A DNA stretch of 64,000 nucleotides from Cytophagaceae bacterium (GCA_025455005.1 JALONH010000009.1:37536-101535); one strand, 5' to 3'; shown: positions 8,960 through 17,955, counted from the first letter of the stretch. Notes: a model not told the origin generated them from the letters alone. Numbers and translations are program-made.

Positions 8960-9444
8960 TGGAAATATTGGAGCAATCCAAAAAACGATATAAGCAAACC
9001 AAAAAATGGTTGGATCGCTTAAAACGAAGACCTCCCGTTGATTTGGATCGCCAATTTCAAAAGGCGCACGAGGACGTATTTCAATCAATGGATTGTTTGC
9101 ACTGTGCGAACTGTTGTAAAACGATAAGCCCGGTATTCAAATCAAAAGATATTGAACGAATAGCGGCACATTTAAAATTAAAACCCGGTTTATTCATTGA
9201 TCGATATTTGCGCATAGATGATGAGGGAGATTATGTTTTACAACAAAGTCCTTGTTCGTTTTTACTACCGGATAATACCTGTCTAGTTTACGATGTTCGT
9301 CCTGCGGCATGTAAAAGTTACCCGCATACCGATAGAACCAACATGCAATCTTTATTACCTTTAACTTTAAAAAATACGCTCACCTGCCCGGCCACTGCCG
9401 TCATAGTAGAGCGCTTACAACAGATCTATGAATCCTTGGATTAA
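8956..9444 (+). CDS. YkgJ-type cysteine-cluster protein
   Basis: A 162-residue protein (if begun at ATG 8956, which overlaps the upstream stop) of the zinc- or iron-chelating YkgJ family. The cluster is CLHCANCCKT, later joined by PCSFL, TCLVYDVRPAACKSYP and a final TCPA. A GTG at 8947 would add three residues. The biochemical role of the family is not established; a metal-binding site is inferred from the Cys pattern. The end overlaps the start of the DUF4199 gene by 17 bases. Confidence 0.85.
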   Translation: MMEILEQSKKRYKQTKKWLDRLKRRPPVDLDRQFQKAHEDVFQSMDCLHCANCCKTISPVFKSKDIERIAAHLKLKPGLFIDRYLRIDDEGDYVLQQSPCSFLLPDNTCLVYDVRPAACKSYPHTDRTNMQSLLPLTLKNTLTCPATAVIVERLQQIYESLD

Positions 9445-9979
9445 TTCTATTCCTTTTGCTAAAGAAGTTATTGTAGGCTTATGCATGGCATTGGCTACTT
9501 TCGTGAGTTTGATAGTTGAATATCAGTTTGGATTTCATGGTTCACTTTTAGACTATTATTATTACGTCTCCCTAGCGAAATGGATTATAATATTTGGAAT
9601 ACTTGGTTATTCTATCTACCAATTGTACTTATCTATGCCACCGGGTGTATTTACGATAAAAGATGGATTGATGCGGGGAGCTATTATTTCCGTAGTCGCT
9701 GCTTTCGGAAAAATTCTTTCTTACGGCGTATTTTTAAAATGGATTAATCCGGACTTTTTGAAAGACATGACAACTCACCAAATTAAATTAGCGGTTATCA
9801 AAGGGGAAAATGTGATAGGTGTGATAGATGAAGCCCGACAAAATTTTAATTTTCAAACCTATTTAATGAGTCAATTCTCCACCGTGTTATTAATCGGCTT
9901 GTTAGTTTCCTTGTTGGTAAGTTATCGATTAGTGAAACAAAGTCAATACAGAGAAAGAAAGAAAACAGCCGGTAAATAA
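9428..9979 (+). CDS. DUF4199 membrane protein
   Basis: A 183-residue protein with four hydrophobic segments at about residues 11-30, 40-62, 77-97 and 148-168, matching the size and layout of the DUF4199 family, which is nearly confined to Bacteroidota. The polar stretch at about 105-145 (…DEARQNFNFQTYLMSQF) is typical. Function is unknown. It overlaps the cysteine-cluster gene by 17 bases and converges on apt with only 4 bases between the stops. Confidence 0.75.
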   Translation: MNPWINSIPFAKEVIVGLCMALATFVSLIVEYQFGFHGSLLDYYYYVSLAKWIIIFGILGYSIYQLYLSMPPGVFTIKDGLMRGAIISVVAAFGKILSYGVFLKWINPDFLKDMTTHQIKLAVIKGENVIGVIDEARQNFNFQTYLMSQFSTVLLIGLLVSLLVSYRLVKQSQYRERKKTAGK

Positions 9980-9983
9980 ATTA

Positions 9984-10529
9984 TTACTTAATCGAACAGA
10001 CAGCACCTATAGGAGCTTCAAACTTAGAGAGCACCTCTCTTCCTTTTAATGCGGATAACTCCACTAAGAAGGTAAATCCAACAACTTGAGCTTGGGCTTT
10101 TTTTACTAATGCGGCGGCCGCCTCAGCAGTTCCACCGGTTGCTAATACATCGTCGTGAATAACTACACGCATCCCCGGGCGAAGCGCATCGGTGTGCATT
10201 TCAAGTACAGCTTCACCATATTCCAATGCATAGGATTGCGTTAATACTTCAAATGGAAGTTTCCCCTTTTTTCGTACCGGTACCATTGGAATATTTAACC
10301 CCATGGCTAGAGGTAATCCAAACCAAAATCCACGACTATCTAAACACACAATAGCATCCGGTTGAATTAATCGTATGGAATCCAATAATGTTTCTGTTAT
10401 CATTTTACAGAGATCCGGTGATTGCAATAATGGGGTTAAGTCTTTAAATACAATACCCGGTTTAGGGAAATCAGGAACATCCCGTAAGGTATTTTTCACC
10501 ACATCACTCAAGAACAATTCAGAAGACAT
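9984..10529 (-). CDS. apt: Adenine phosphoribosyltransferase
   Basis: A 181-residue purine-salvage enzyme that makes AMP from adenine and PRPP. The N-terminal signature DFPKPGIVFKDLTPLL and the PRPP-binding loop VVIHDDVLATGGTAEAAAAL are present, and the length fits the family. It is divergently transcribed from mtnN, which releases adenine from methylthioadenosine and S-adenosylhomocysteine, so the two adjacent genes form a recycling route from MTA/SAH to AMP. Confidence 0.96.
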   Translation of the reverse strand: MSSELFLSDVVKNTLRDVPDFPKPGIVFKDLTPLLQSPDLCKMITETLLDSIRLIQPDAIVCLDSRGFWFGLPLAMGLNIPMVPVRKKGKLPFEVLTQSYALEYGEAVLEMHTDALRPGMRVVIHDDVLATGGTAEAAAALVKKAQAQVVGFTFLVELSALKGREVLSKFEAPIGAVCSIK

Positions 10530-10596
10530 AATTAAATGGAATTACATTTCAATATACCAATTAAATCATTTAGTTTCGTTCAGTATAGGAAATAAT

Positions 10597-11361
10597 ATGA
10601 TACGAGTTGGTATAATCGCTCCGATGGCAGAAGAAATCGAAACTATTCTTGACCATATGACTATAGAAGATGTTTCGACAAGAGGAGCCCGTACCTTTTA
10701 CACCGGATCCATAGAATGCGTGCCGTGTGTCGTTGTTTTATCCGGAATAGGCAAAGTTGCCTCTGCAGTTACCGCAGCTATACTGATAGAAGTATTTCAA
10801 ATTACAGAACTTATTGTTACCGGTGTGGCCGGCGGGGTACACGATACGGTACACATAGGGGATGTAGTTATTGCAACAGGTGCCATACAACATGATATGG
10901 ATTGTAGCCCTTTATTTCCCCAATACGAAATACCTTTAGTACATACGACAACGTTTACTACGGATAAAGTACGAACGGACTTAGTAGCAGAAGTAGTAAA
11001 AACATTTATTACGGAACATTGGAAAGAAGTGATTGATACCAATGCTGCAGCTGCTTTAGGTATCATTCGGCCTACAGTACATAAAGGGTTATTGTTGAGT
11101 GGAGATCAATTTATAGGTTCTCCGGAACAATTAGCCGCTTTACAAAAAGCTTTTCCGGAAGCCTTGATGGTAGAAATGGAAGGTGCTGCGGTAGCGCAAG
11201 TTTGTTTACCTTACCAACTCCCACTCTATATGTTTCGATCCATATCGGATAAAGCCAATGCACAAGCTCATGTAGATTTTACTGCGTACATAGAAACCAT
11301 ATCTAGACCCTATACCTGGTATTTAATTCAACACATTTTACAAGCCATATCCAAAGTCTAA
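10597..11361 (+). CDS. mtnN: MTA/SAH nucleosidase
   Basis: A 254-residue enzyme that hydrolyses 5'-methylthioadenosine and S-adenosylhomocysteine to adenine and a thioribose derivative. Motifs include GIIAPMAEEIE at the start, ELIVTGVAGGVH, LSGDQFIGSPEQ, the purine-binding MVEMEGAAVAQVC and the catalytic Asp in SISDKAN. The frame is open further upstream, but ATG 10597 places the first family strand correctly and avoids overlap with divergent apt. The product adenine is the substrate of the neighbouring apt enzyme. Confidence 0.94.
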   Translation: MIRVGIIAPMAEEIETILDHMTIEDVSTRGARTFYTGSIECVPCVVVLSGIGKVASAVTAAILIEVFQITELIVTGVAGGVHDTVHIGDVVIATGAIQHDMDCSPLFPQYEIPLVHTTTFTTDKVRTDLVAEVVKTFITEHWKEVIDTNAAAALGIIRPTVHKGLLLSGDQFIGSPEQLAALQKAFPEALMVEMEGAAVAQVCLPYQLPLYMFRSISDKANAQAHVDFTAYIETISRPYTWYLIQHILQAISKV

Positions 11362-12666
11362 GTGAGTATGATACAAAAAAATAATCCGTCCGTTATCCGT
11401 TCTTGGTGTTTATATGATTGGGCTAATTCCGTCTACTCACTTACCATTACTACAGCTATATTCCCGTTATACTATATGGGGGTTACAAAGAACGACGCAA
11501 CCGGTAATATGGTAGATTTTTTTGGTTTTGCTATCCATCATTCGGTCTTGTTTTCTTGGGCAGTTTCAATGGTTTTTTTAGTTGCGGCTTTTGTTAGTCC
11601 ACTTTTATCTTCTATGGCAGATGCTACCGGACGTAAAAAAATGTTTATGCGTATTTCTTGTTATATAGGCTCAATGTCTTGCGCTGCCCTTTATTTTTTT
11701 GATGAAGCAAGTGTAACATTTGGGATCTGTGCATTTGTAGTTGCCGGTATTGGATATAGTACCAGTATCGTTTTTTATAACTCGTATTTACCGGAAATTG
11801 CAACAGAGGAAAAGTTTGACTCCTATAGTGCGAAAGGTTTTTCCTTAGGTTACATAGGAAGTGTACTACTTTTGATAGTGAATTTAGTCGTCATAATGAA
11901 TGCCGATGCTATGGGGATTACAAGCGGTGAAGCATCTCGATGGTCTTTTCTAAGTGTTGGCATTTGGTGGTTTTTATTTGCTACCATAAGCTTTAAAGGA
12001 TTACCGGATGTACCTCCCAAAAAAATGCAAGGGAGTATACTGCAAAATAGTTTTGGTACGTTAGCCGCCGTTTTCAATATTATAAAAGGATTACCCTTGC
12101 TTTGGTATTTTTTAATCGGATTTTTCTTTTATAATATGGGGGTTCAAACGGTTATGTATTTAGCACCCATTTTTGCCGTTGAAGTGATTCAAGTAGAAGA
12201 TAGTCAATTAATCCTTACCATTCTGATTATACAATTAGTAGCCATTGCGGGGGCGTTTGTATTAAATAAAATATCTTCTGCTGTAGGAAATTCCAAAGCA
12301 TTATTAGTTGGAATTGTGATTTGGATATTGATTTGTATATCCGGATATGTGGTACAAAAAGGTATAGGATTCTTTACTTTAGCCTCCGCTATCGGCTTTG
12401 TGATGGGAGGGATTCAGTCCTTATCCAGAGCAACGTTTTCAAAATTAATCCCCATTGATGTAGAAGAGCATGCTTCCTATTTTAGTTTCTATGACGTGAT
12501 AGATAAACTATCTATTGTTTTAGGCACGTTTAGTTACGGATTGATTAAAGATATTACCGGTGATATGCGGAACAGTGTCGTCGCTTTAGGTATATTCTTT
12601 TTGATTAGTATATTTTTTATTTTAAAGATTCCGTCGAAGACGGTATATAATACTAAGATTCAATAG
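11362..12666 (+). CDS. MFS transporter, UMF1/Atg22-like family
   Basis: A 434-residue major facilitator protein with about 12 membrane helices. The N-terminal signature WCLYDWANSVYSLTITTAIF is characteristic of the UMF1 family related to vacuolar effluxer Atg22. The MFS loop appears as SSMADATGRKKMF. The start is GTG at 11362, directly after the mtnN stop, or ATG at 11368. Substrate is unknown; because the gene is joined to mtnN, export or import of a nucleobase, amino acid or thio-sugar is a reasonable guess only. Confidence 0.88.
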   Translation: MSMIQKNNPSVIRSWCLYDWANSVYSLTITTAIFPLYYMGVTKNDATGNMVDFFGFAIHHSVLFSWAVSMVFLVAAFVSPLLSSMADATGRKKMFMRISCYIGSMSCAALYFFDEASVTFGICAFVVAGIGYSTSIVFYNSYLPEIATEEKFDSYSAKGFSLGYIGSVLLLIVNLVVIMNADAMGITSGEASRWSFLSVGIWWFLFATISFKGLPDVPPKKMQGSILQNSFGTLAAVFNIIKGLPLLWYFLIGFFFYNMGVQTVMYLAPIFAVEVIQVEDSQLILTILIIQLVAIAGAFVLNKISSAVGNSKALLVGIVIWILICISGYVVQKGIGFFTLASAIGFVMGGIQSLSRATFSKLIPIDVEEHASYFSFYDVIDKLSIVLGTFSYGLIKDITGDMRNSVVALGIFFLISIFFILKIPSKTVYNTKIQ

Positions 12667-12742
12667 AGCGTCTGTAGTATTTAGAGCGGTTTCTTTCTTT
12701 GAAATAAAATGTAGAACATTTAACCTCAACGACTTAATCCCC

Positions 12743-12806
12743 TGTGGACAACTCCTATCTTTTTGTGAATTAGTTGTTTATATAGGAAGTAAAAAGCTGT
12801 GGATAA
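12743..12806. promoter_or_regulatory. Two DnaA-box-like 9-mers
   Basis: TGTGGACAA at 12743-12751 and TGTGGATAA at 12798-12806 are the complements of TTGTCCACA and TTATCCACA, the second being the perfect DnaA box. They have the same orientation, 55 bp apart start to start, in the 197-bp gap before dcd. This could be a DnaA regulatory or titration site, or part of a replication origin; two boxes alone do not decide. Confidence 0.4.
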
Positions 12807-12863
12807 AGCCCCAATTAGTTTATGTAATTTGCAAGTTAGTAGCATATTTACATCTATTGCGCC

Positions 12864-13385
12864 ATGATTCTATCTGGATTAGAGATTGAAAATTTATTAG
12901 ACAAGGATATTAAAATTGAGCCATTTAATTCGAGTCAGTTAAATCCTAACAGTTATAATTTACGACTGCACCATGAGTTGTTAGTTTATGACAACCCGGT
13001 GTTGGATATGAAAAAACCGAATCCGGCTACTCCATTAATCATCCCGGAAGAAGGATTGGTCTTGGAAACCGGTAAATTGTATTTAGGCAGAACCCTAGAA
13101 TATACCGAGACCCATCGACATGTCCCTATGTTAGAAGGTCGTTCGTCTATCGGTCGTTTAGGATTGTTTGTCCATGTGACGGCCGGCTTTGGTGATGTTG
13201 GATTTTGTGGGTACTGGACCTTAGAGATGTTTTGTGTACACCCCATTAAAGTCTATCCGGGAGTCGAGATTTGTCAGATTTTTTATCATTCTATTGAAGG
13301 CGAATATGCTGCCTACAAATCAGGCAAATACCAGAACAACCAAGGCATTCAGCCAAGTTTATTATATAAAGATTTTGAAAAATAA
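12864..13385 (+). CDS. dcd: dCTP deaminase (dUTPase/Dcd superfamily)
   Basis: A 173-residue trimeric-fold enzyme. Family blocks are SQLNPNSYNLRL near residues 24-35, EGRSSIGRLGLFVHVTAGFG around 91-110, WTLE with the catalytic-type Glu near 120, and the C-terminal GKYQNNQGIQPS. Dcd converts dCTP to dUTP, which feeds dTMP synthesis. A bifunctional deaminase/diphosphatase of the same fold cannot be excluded. The next gene, a MazG-like pyrophosphohydrolase, begins 5 bases after the stop, giving a two-gene nucleotide-pool unit. A TAATTTGC box at 12825-12832 may be its promoter element. Confidence 0.92.
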   Translation: MILSGLEIENLLDKDIKIEPFNSSQLNPNSYNLRLHHELLVYDNPVLDMKKPNPATPLIIPEEGLVLETGKLYLGRTLEYTETHRHVPMLEGRSSIGRLGLFVHVTAGFGDVGFCGYWTLEMFCVHPIKVYPGVEICQIFYHSIEGEYAAYKSGKYQNNQGIQPSLLYKDFEK

Positions 13386-13390
13386 TACCG

Positions 13391-13852
13391 ATGCGTTCTT
13401 ATTTAGATCAAGTTGCAGAATTTCATACAACATTCAAACATCCGATAGTAGATTCTCCGGCCATACCTTCTGCTGAGCGATGTCAATTACGTGTTGCTTT
13501 AATTGCGGAAGAATTAAAAGAACTCGAAGAAGCTATTGAAGCGATGGATATTGTTGGGGTAGCGGATGCGCTATGTGATATTCAGTATGTATTATCCGGA
13601 GCGATTCACGAGTTTGGATTAGGAAACAAATTCGATGCACTATTTGCAGAGGTACAACGCTCCAACATGAGTAAAACCTGTAAGACGGAGAAGGAAGCAG
13701 AAGAAACAAAGGCGCATTATGAATCCAAAGGAGTTCCTTGTTACTATGTTAAAAGTGGTGAACACTTCTTGGTCTATCGAACAGCAGATAACAAAACATT
13801 AAAATCTATTTACTACTCGGAAGCCGACTTGAAATCCATTGTACAATCCTAA
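13391..13852 (+). CDS. MazG-like nucleotide pyrophosphohydrolase
   Basis: A 153-residue protein. Residues 1-95 form an all-alpha NTP pyrophosphatase domain with the metal-binding pattern AEELKELEEAIE and VADALCDIQYVLSG, as in MazG/HisE/dimeric dUTPase proteins. Residues about 105-153 (HYESKGVPCYYVKSGEHFLV) form an extra small domain. The substrate is not clear; the linkage to dcd, with 5 bases between the genes, suggests a deoxynucleotide such as dUTP or a damaged dNTP. A shared bidirectional terminator follows. Confidence 0.82.
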   Translation: MRSYLDQVAEFHTTFKHPIVDSPAIPSAERCQLRVALIAEELKELEEAIEAMDIVGVADALCDIQYVLSGAIHEFGLGNKFDALFAEVQRSNMSKTCKTEKEAEETKAHYESKGVPCYYVKSGEHFLVYRTADNKTLKSIYYSEADLKSIVQS

Positions 13853-13902
13853 TTTTTTCTCTTTACTAGTGTAAAATAATTTTCACCAATTGATACTTTA
13901 AA

Positions 13903-13936
13903 AAAACGAAAGCGGACGAGAGTCCGCTTTCGTTTT
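13903..13936. terminator. Bidirectional terminator between the mazG-like gene and amn
   Basis: A perfect 15-bp stem (13903-13917 with 13922-13936) closes the loop GAGA. A-runs on the left and T-runs on the right let it stop transcription from both converging genes. Confidence 0.92.
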
Positions 13937-13953
13937 ATGATACTAAAAAATAC

Positions 13954-14724
13954 TTATTCAAATATTAAGTGTTTCACTGATTCCCCTCGTTTCTCTAATT
14001 CCATTAAGGATTCTATACCTATATCTAAGTGGCGTTCTACATAATGTTTGGTTACGTTCGAATCGCTTTCCGCCGTTTTTACCCCATCCGGTACTAATGG
14101 ATTATCCGAGACCAATAACAAGGCTCCATGTGGGATACTATTCATAAACCCCACAACAAATATAGTAGCTGTTTCCATGTCTATACCCATAGTACGAATG
14201 GAACGAAGATACTCTTTAAACTTTTCATCGTGCTCCCATACACGGCGATTCGTCGTGTATACCGTTCCGGTCCAGTAATCTAAATCTTTATTTTTGATGA
14301 TATACGAAACGGCTTGTTGTAGGCGAAATGAAGGTAGAGCCGGTATTTCCGGTGGTAAGTAATCATTGCTGGTTCCTTCTCCTCGAATAGCGGCTATGGG
14401 TAAAATTAAATCACCTATTTTGGTTTTTTTAAAGCCTCCGCATTTACCCAAAAATAATACAGCTTTAGGTTGTACCGCACTTAGCAAATCCATACAAGTA
14501 GCTGCCATAGCACTTCCCATACCAAAATTTACAATCGTGATATTTTGATAGGTAGCGGTTTGCATAGGCTTATCTTGCCCTTTAATCGGAACGTTAAACC
14601 TATCCGCAAATAAATCGATGTAATGATGAAAATTAACTAACAAAATGTATTCACCAAATTCTTCTATAGCCGTTCCGGTATACCGAGGTAACCAATTCTG
14701 CACGATTTCTTCTTTCGTTTTCAT
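13954..14724 (-). CDS. amn: AMP nucleosidase, short form
   Basis: A 256-residue protein of the nucleoside phosphorylase superfamily. The start region WLPRYTGTAIEEFGEYILLVNF and the blocks VLFLGKCGGFKKTKIGDLILP and GIDMETATIFVVGF match the short (~258 residue) AMP nucleosidases of Bacteroidota, which split AMP into adenine and ribose 5-phosphate. The larger N-terminal domain of the E. coli enzyme is absent, as expected for this subfamily. It adds to the purine genes apt and mtnN in the same region. It is divergent from the next gene with only 30 bases between them. Confidence 0.9.
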   Translation of the reverse strand: MKTKEEIVQNWLPRYTGTAIEEFGEYILLVNFHHYIDLFADRFNVPIKGQDKPMQTATYQNITIVNFGMGSAMAATCMDLLSAVQPKAVLFLGKCGGFKKTKIGDLILPIAAIRGEGTSNDYLPPEIPALPSFRLQQAVSYIIKNKDLDYWTGTVYTTNRRVWEHDEKFKEYLRSIRTMGIDMETATIFVVGFMNSIPHGALLLVSDNPLVPDGVKTAESDSNVTKHYVERHLDIGIESLMELEKRGESVKHLIFE

Positions 14725-14754
14725 ATCTCTTATTAAAAATTGTAATTTAGCTTT

Positions 14755-15219
14755 ATGTATCCTGATTTGAACCTTCCTCCGGCCACACTTTCCTTACAAC
14801 GAAAGGAAGAGCGAATTTATGTTCGGGATATTGTTCGTAAAAAAGATATACTTCTTACGCCCGAAGAATGGGTTCGTCAACACATGATTCATTTTTTAGT
14901 CTACCATTTACATTACCCTTTATCTATGCTCTCGGTAGAACGGGGGTTACAGTACCATGAACGTCAAAAACGAACCGATATTCGTCTATACGAAAATACA
15001 GGAAAAGTGTTCATGTTAATTGAATGTAAATCCACCGATGTCCCTATCACGATAGATGCAGCCTTACAATTGAGCAGTTACCAACAAACAGTAGAGGCAC
15101 GTTATATTGTTTTAACCAACGGATTGGATCATATCATACTTAAAAAAAATGATACGAGGGAAGCGGCGGCTCCATGGTCTTCCTGTACTACCTTTCCGGA
15201 TTATCAACGACCGAATTGA
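14755..15219 (+). CDS. HsdR-N-like restriction-fold protein (type I R N-terminal domain)
   Basis: A 154-residue protein resembling the HSDR_N_2 domain. The PD-(D/E)xK-type core is visible as TDIRLY (Asp) followed by MLIECKS (E-x-K), and the end YIVLTNGLDHIIL is a typical strand-helix of the domain. No helicase or methylase genes are adjacent, so this is the stand-alone protein widespread in Bacteroidota rather than part of a restriction system. Its function is not known. It overlaps the convergent sulfatase gene by 16 bases. Confidence 0.82.
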   Translation: MYPDLNLPPATLSLQRKEERIYVRDIVRKKDILLTPEEWVRQHMIHFLVYHLHYPLSMLSVERGLQYHERQKRTDIRLYENTGKVFMLIECKSTDVPITIDAALQLSSYQQTVEARYIVLTNGLDHIILKKNDTREAAAPWSSCTTFPDYQRPN

Positions 15220-17069
15220 TAGAGGTTATTGTGGATCATGCCGTTGTTGTGGTACTGGATGAAGGCCATTAACAGATTTTTTTCTTCCTCTGTTGCTTCA
15301 CGAATCTTTTGGTCTTGATAGTTTTTGATAACGATAGGCATTCCTACATTTCCTTCGATATACTCTTCTTTTCTATATAATCGATATTGCTGATTGGTAT
15401 ATTCAATTGCCAGATCTATTTTTTTACGAAATACGGATTGTCCAAAAAGGGGTACTTCTTTCGATTTTATTCCCATTACATCTAAAATAGAAGGCATGAT
15501 ATCGACATGTTGTACTAAGCGTGCGGTATCGGCTTTTAAAACCCTATTAGGATGATAAAAAAGGAGCGGTACCAGATAGTCCCCTTTACTATTCATGTAG
15601 TGAGGATTGGCATGTTCGTGTGTATGATCAGCAGTAAGGACAAACAACGTGTTCTTAAACCAAGGTTGTTGTTGTGCTGATTTAAAAAATTGTCGAACCA
15701 TATCATCGACATATGAAATACTACGATGAATTTTGAGTGATCCGGGGACGTATTTGCTTTCCAAATGACTTGGAATAGCGTACGGTTGGTGTGAACTTAA
15801 GGTAAAGATACAAGCGGCGAACGGCTTTGGCAGAATAGAGAGTATGGAGTCCGCGTATTGCAAATAAGGTCCATCGTAAATCCCCCAAGTACCATCGTAG
15901 TCTCGGTCTTTATTGGGATACTCGTTTAAACCGTAATAGTTGGAAAACCCGGCATTTTTAGTAAAGGCATCAAACCCCATAGACCCATTTTTAGCAGCGT
16001 GAAAGAATGCTGTAGTGTATCCTTTGTCTCTTAAAATGTTTCCTAGTCCTACCAAATGATTCGTTTGATACAAAGAAGTGATATAGGGTTCTTGCATACA
16101 TCCGGGTATACCTCCAAGTATAGACGGTACGGCTTCCATCGATACTCTGCCGTTTGCAAAATGGTGTGGAAAATATAGTCCTACTTGTGCTAAAGAATCC
16201 AAAAAAGGAGTATATCCCTTACCAGCATTAGCTATTCCGCAATATTCGGATGCAAAACTTTCCAAAATCAAGAGGACAACATTTGTAGCGCTCGGTAGAG
16301 GTTGAAAGAAGGTGTCTTTTGGTTGTCGCAGGTATTCTAATAGTTTACGTACATCTCGATCTTCTTTAAAATGATGCACTTCTTGAATAGGTTCTATGCC
16401 TATTGTCATAAAAAAATTAAAAGGAGTGTTTAAAGCAAGGTGTCCGAGTTTGTTGGGTTCTATGGTAAACGCAATATTCGGTCGGAGTGGTTTTAATTGT
16501 AGACCACCACGAATGGTTAATACAGCTACTGCAATAAAGAATAAACTGAAGATTACTGCTTTTCGATATACATGAGGTACGGTTTCTACTGTTGATCGTA
16601 TAGCCAAAGTATGTCGGAGTATCAATAGAGAGTATACAAACCATAACAGCAACAAATCCCAGTAATGCAGTATGAGTTGTTGCGTCTGGTCCGCAATGTC
16701 TTGTTGTAGTCCCAATAATTCAATTCCTGTTCGTTTCCCGGTAAACGAGAAATATTCTAAATCTAAAATATTCAATCCCACTATTACGCTGTTTCCAATC
16801 CAAAATAGAAAGCGGGCTATTTGTAAAAGAAAGGTAGAACGAAAGATAAATTTACCCCAAATAAAAAAGACTAGTGGGATTACATTAAATGTCATTATAA
16901 TAGATGCATCAAATCGAAGTCCAAGAACATAGGCATCTTGCACTTTTTCCCAAGGAATTGTTTGAAAATAATCGGCGTTAAATAAATAGAATAAAAATCG
17001 TAACGAAGTAAACAGGAGTAAAAGAAAAACAAATCGGTAAACTATAAACAGAGTAAGTCTTAGAATCAT
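15204..17069 (-). CDS. LTA synthase-family membrane sulfatase/phosphatase-like enzyme
   Basis: A 621-residue protein with about five membrane helices in residues 1-190 and an extracytoplasmic alkaline-phosphatase-superfamily domain from about 260. The metal-binding Glu is in LLILESFASE, the nucleophile is likely the Ser in GRVSMEAVPSILGG, and FVLTADHTHEH supplies a metal-binding Asp-His pair. The family includes lipoteichoic acid synthase and phosphoglycerol or phosphoethanolamine transferases that modify envelope lipids or glycans. The exact acceptor here is unknown. The preceding DUF1573 gene is separated by a terminator, so it is probably transcribed on its own. Confidence 0.9.
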   Translation of the reverse strand: MILRLTLFIVYRFVFLLLLFTSLRFLFYLFNADYFQTIPWEKVQDAYVLGLRFDASIIMTFNVIPLVFFIWGKFIFRSTFLLQIARFLFWIGNSVIVGLNILDLEYFSFTGKRTGIELLGLQQDIADQTQQLILHYWDLLLLWFVYSLLILRHTLAIRSTVETVPHVYRKAVIFSLFFIAVAVLTIRGGLQLKPLRPNIAFTIEPNKLGHLALNTPFNFFMTIGIEPIQEVHHFKEDRDVRKLLEYLRQPKDTFFQPLPSATNVVLLILESFASEYCGIANAGKGYTPFLDSLAQVGLYFPHHFANGRVSMEAVPSILGGIPGCMQEPYITSLYQTNHLVGLGNILRDKGYTTAFFHAAKNGSMGFDAFTKNAGFSNYYGLNEYPNKDRDYDGTWGIYDGPYLQYADSILSILPKPFAACIFTLSSHQPYAIPSHLESKYVPGSLKIHRSISYVDDMVRQFFKSAQQQPWFKNTLFVLTADHTHEHANPHYMNSKGDYLVPLLFYHPNRVLKADTARLVQHVDIMPSILDVMGIKSKEVPLFGQSVFRKKIDLAIEYTNQQYRLYRKEEYIEGNVGMPIVIKNYQDQKIREATEEEKNLLMAFIQYHNNGMIHNNLYQFGR

Positions 17070-17088
17070 GGAGTGTGCGGGCTATACT

Positions 17089-17127
17089 AAAAAGCCGATG
17101 TATCGGTGAAGGATACATCGGCTTTTT
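17089..17127 (-). terminator. Terminator of the DUF1573 gene
   Basis: A perfect 16-bp stem (17089-17104 with 17112-17127) and a 7-base loop lie 16 bases after the DUF1573 stop on the minus strand. The A-run at its left reads as T on that strand. Confidence 0.88.
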
Positions 17128-17142
17128 TATGGTGTCGTTCTA

Positions 17143-17955
17143 TTATTTAGAAAAAGGAGTATTGGAATTATCCTCTTGTATAATACTGGTAGGTTGTAGA
17201 GATTCTACTACAGTAGCATCAAGCGATATGGCTAGTCTAGGAGAGGCTACATCATTTGTAATTAACGTTATGACATCTCTATTATAACCATCTCCGGTAG
17301 GAGCATACGTAAATTCTAAACGTGCACTTTTACCCGGTAAGATGTAAGAAACAACTTCTGTCGTTTTTTCTTTAAACAATTTATAAGTAATGCAGTTACA
17401 AGCTACTTTACCGTCGCGTATAAATAAAGTATCTTTACCGGCATTGGTTACTTTTACAGAATACAGCCCTTTTTGACCGCGTTCTACTTTACCTATATTT
17501 AAGGCTGTTTTTTCAACAACAATTTTAGAAGAGGTTTTAAGTTGTTCATTTGTAGGTGTTACTACCGTAAAATTGTCTACTATACCTTTTATCGTTAACA
17601 TTTTTACTAAGTCATCTTTATAATACACCATTACATTTTTTATGAACGGACCGGGTCTTCCGGAGCTGTTAAATTGAGCGGTTATAATACCTTTTTGCCC
17701 TGGAAGAATAGGAGTAGTGGTGAAAGAGGGGGTCGTACATCCGCAAGAAGCGCGAACATTTTGAGGACCTAGTAAAATGGTATCGTTACTGGTATTAGTA
17801 AATTCAAAGGTATGGGTAGCCAAATCCCCTTCTTTTACCATTCCAAAATCATATTTATCCACTTCAAAATAAAAGCCTTTGGAATCTTGCTGTGCAAAGG
17901 AAGTAAAAACAAGGGCTAAAGTACATCCAAATAATGTTATAATTCTCTTTAACAT
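17143..17955 (-). CDS. DUF1573 domain-containing exported protein
   Basis: A 270-residue exported protein with a signal peptide (cleavage after SFAQ at about residue 21). Two immunoglobulin-like DUF1573 repeats follow: residues about 27-130 with DFGMVKEGDLATHTFEFTNT and the conserved ASCGCTTP, and about 145-250 with NIGKVERGQKGLYSVKVTNAG and ACNCITYK. The family is very common in Bacteroidota and of unknown function. The paired Cys motifs (CGC, CNC) at equivalent places may bind something or form disulfides. Confidence 0.88.
   Translation of the reverse strand: MLKRIITLFGCTLALVFTSFAQQDSKGFYFEVDKYDFGMVKEGDLATHTFEFTNTSNDTILLGPQNVRASCGCTTPSFTTTPILPGQKGIITAQFNSSGRPGPFIKNVMVYYKDDLVKMLTIKGIVDNFTVVTPTNEQLKTSSKIVVEKTALNIGKVERGQKGLYSVKVTNAGKDTLFIRDGKVACNCITYKLFKEKTTEVVSYILPGKSARLEFTYAPTGDGYNRDVITLITNDVASPRLAISLDATVVESLQPTSIIQEDNSNTPFSK

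Noticed and set aside
10375..10596. Upstream extension of the MTA/SAH nucleosidase reading frame
   Set aside because: The open frame runs into the divergent apt gene; ATG 10597 fits the family N-terminus.
12667..12863. Confident replication origin
   Set aside because: Only two DnaA boxes, no AT-rich unwinding repeat set, and no clear strand switch of genes.
14755..15219. Type I restriction system
   Set aside because: Only the N-terminal nuclease-type domain is present as a stand-alone protein; no HsdM, HsdS or helicase is near.
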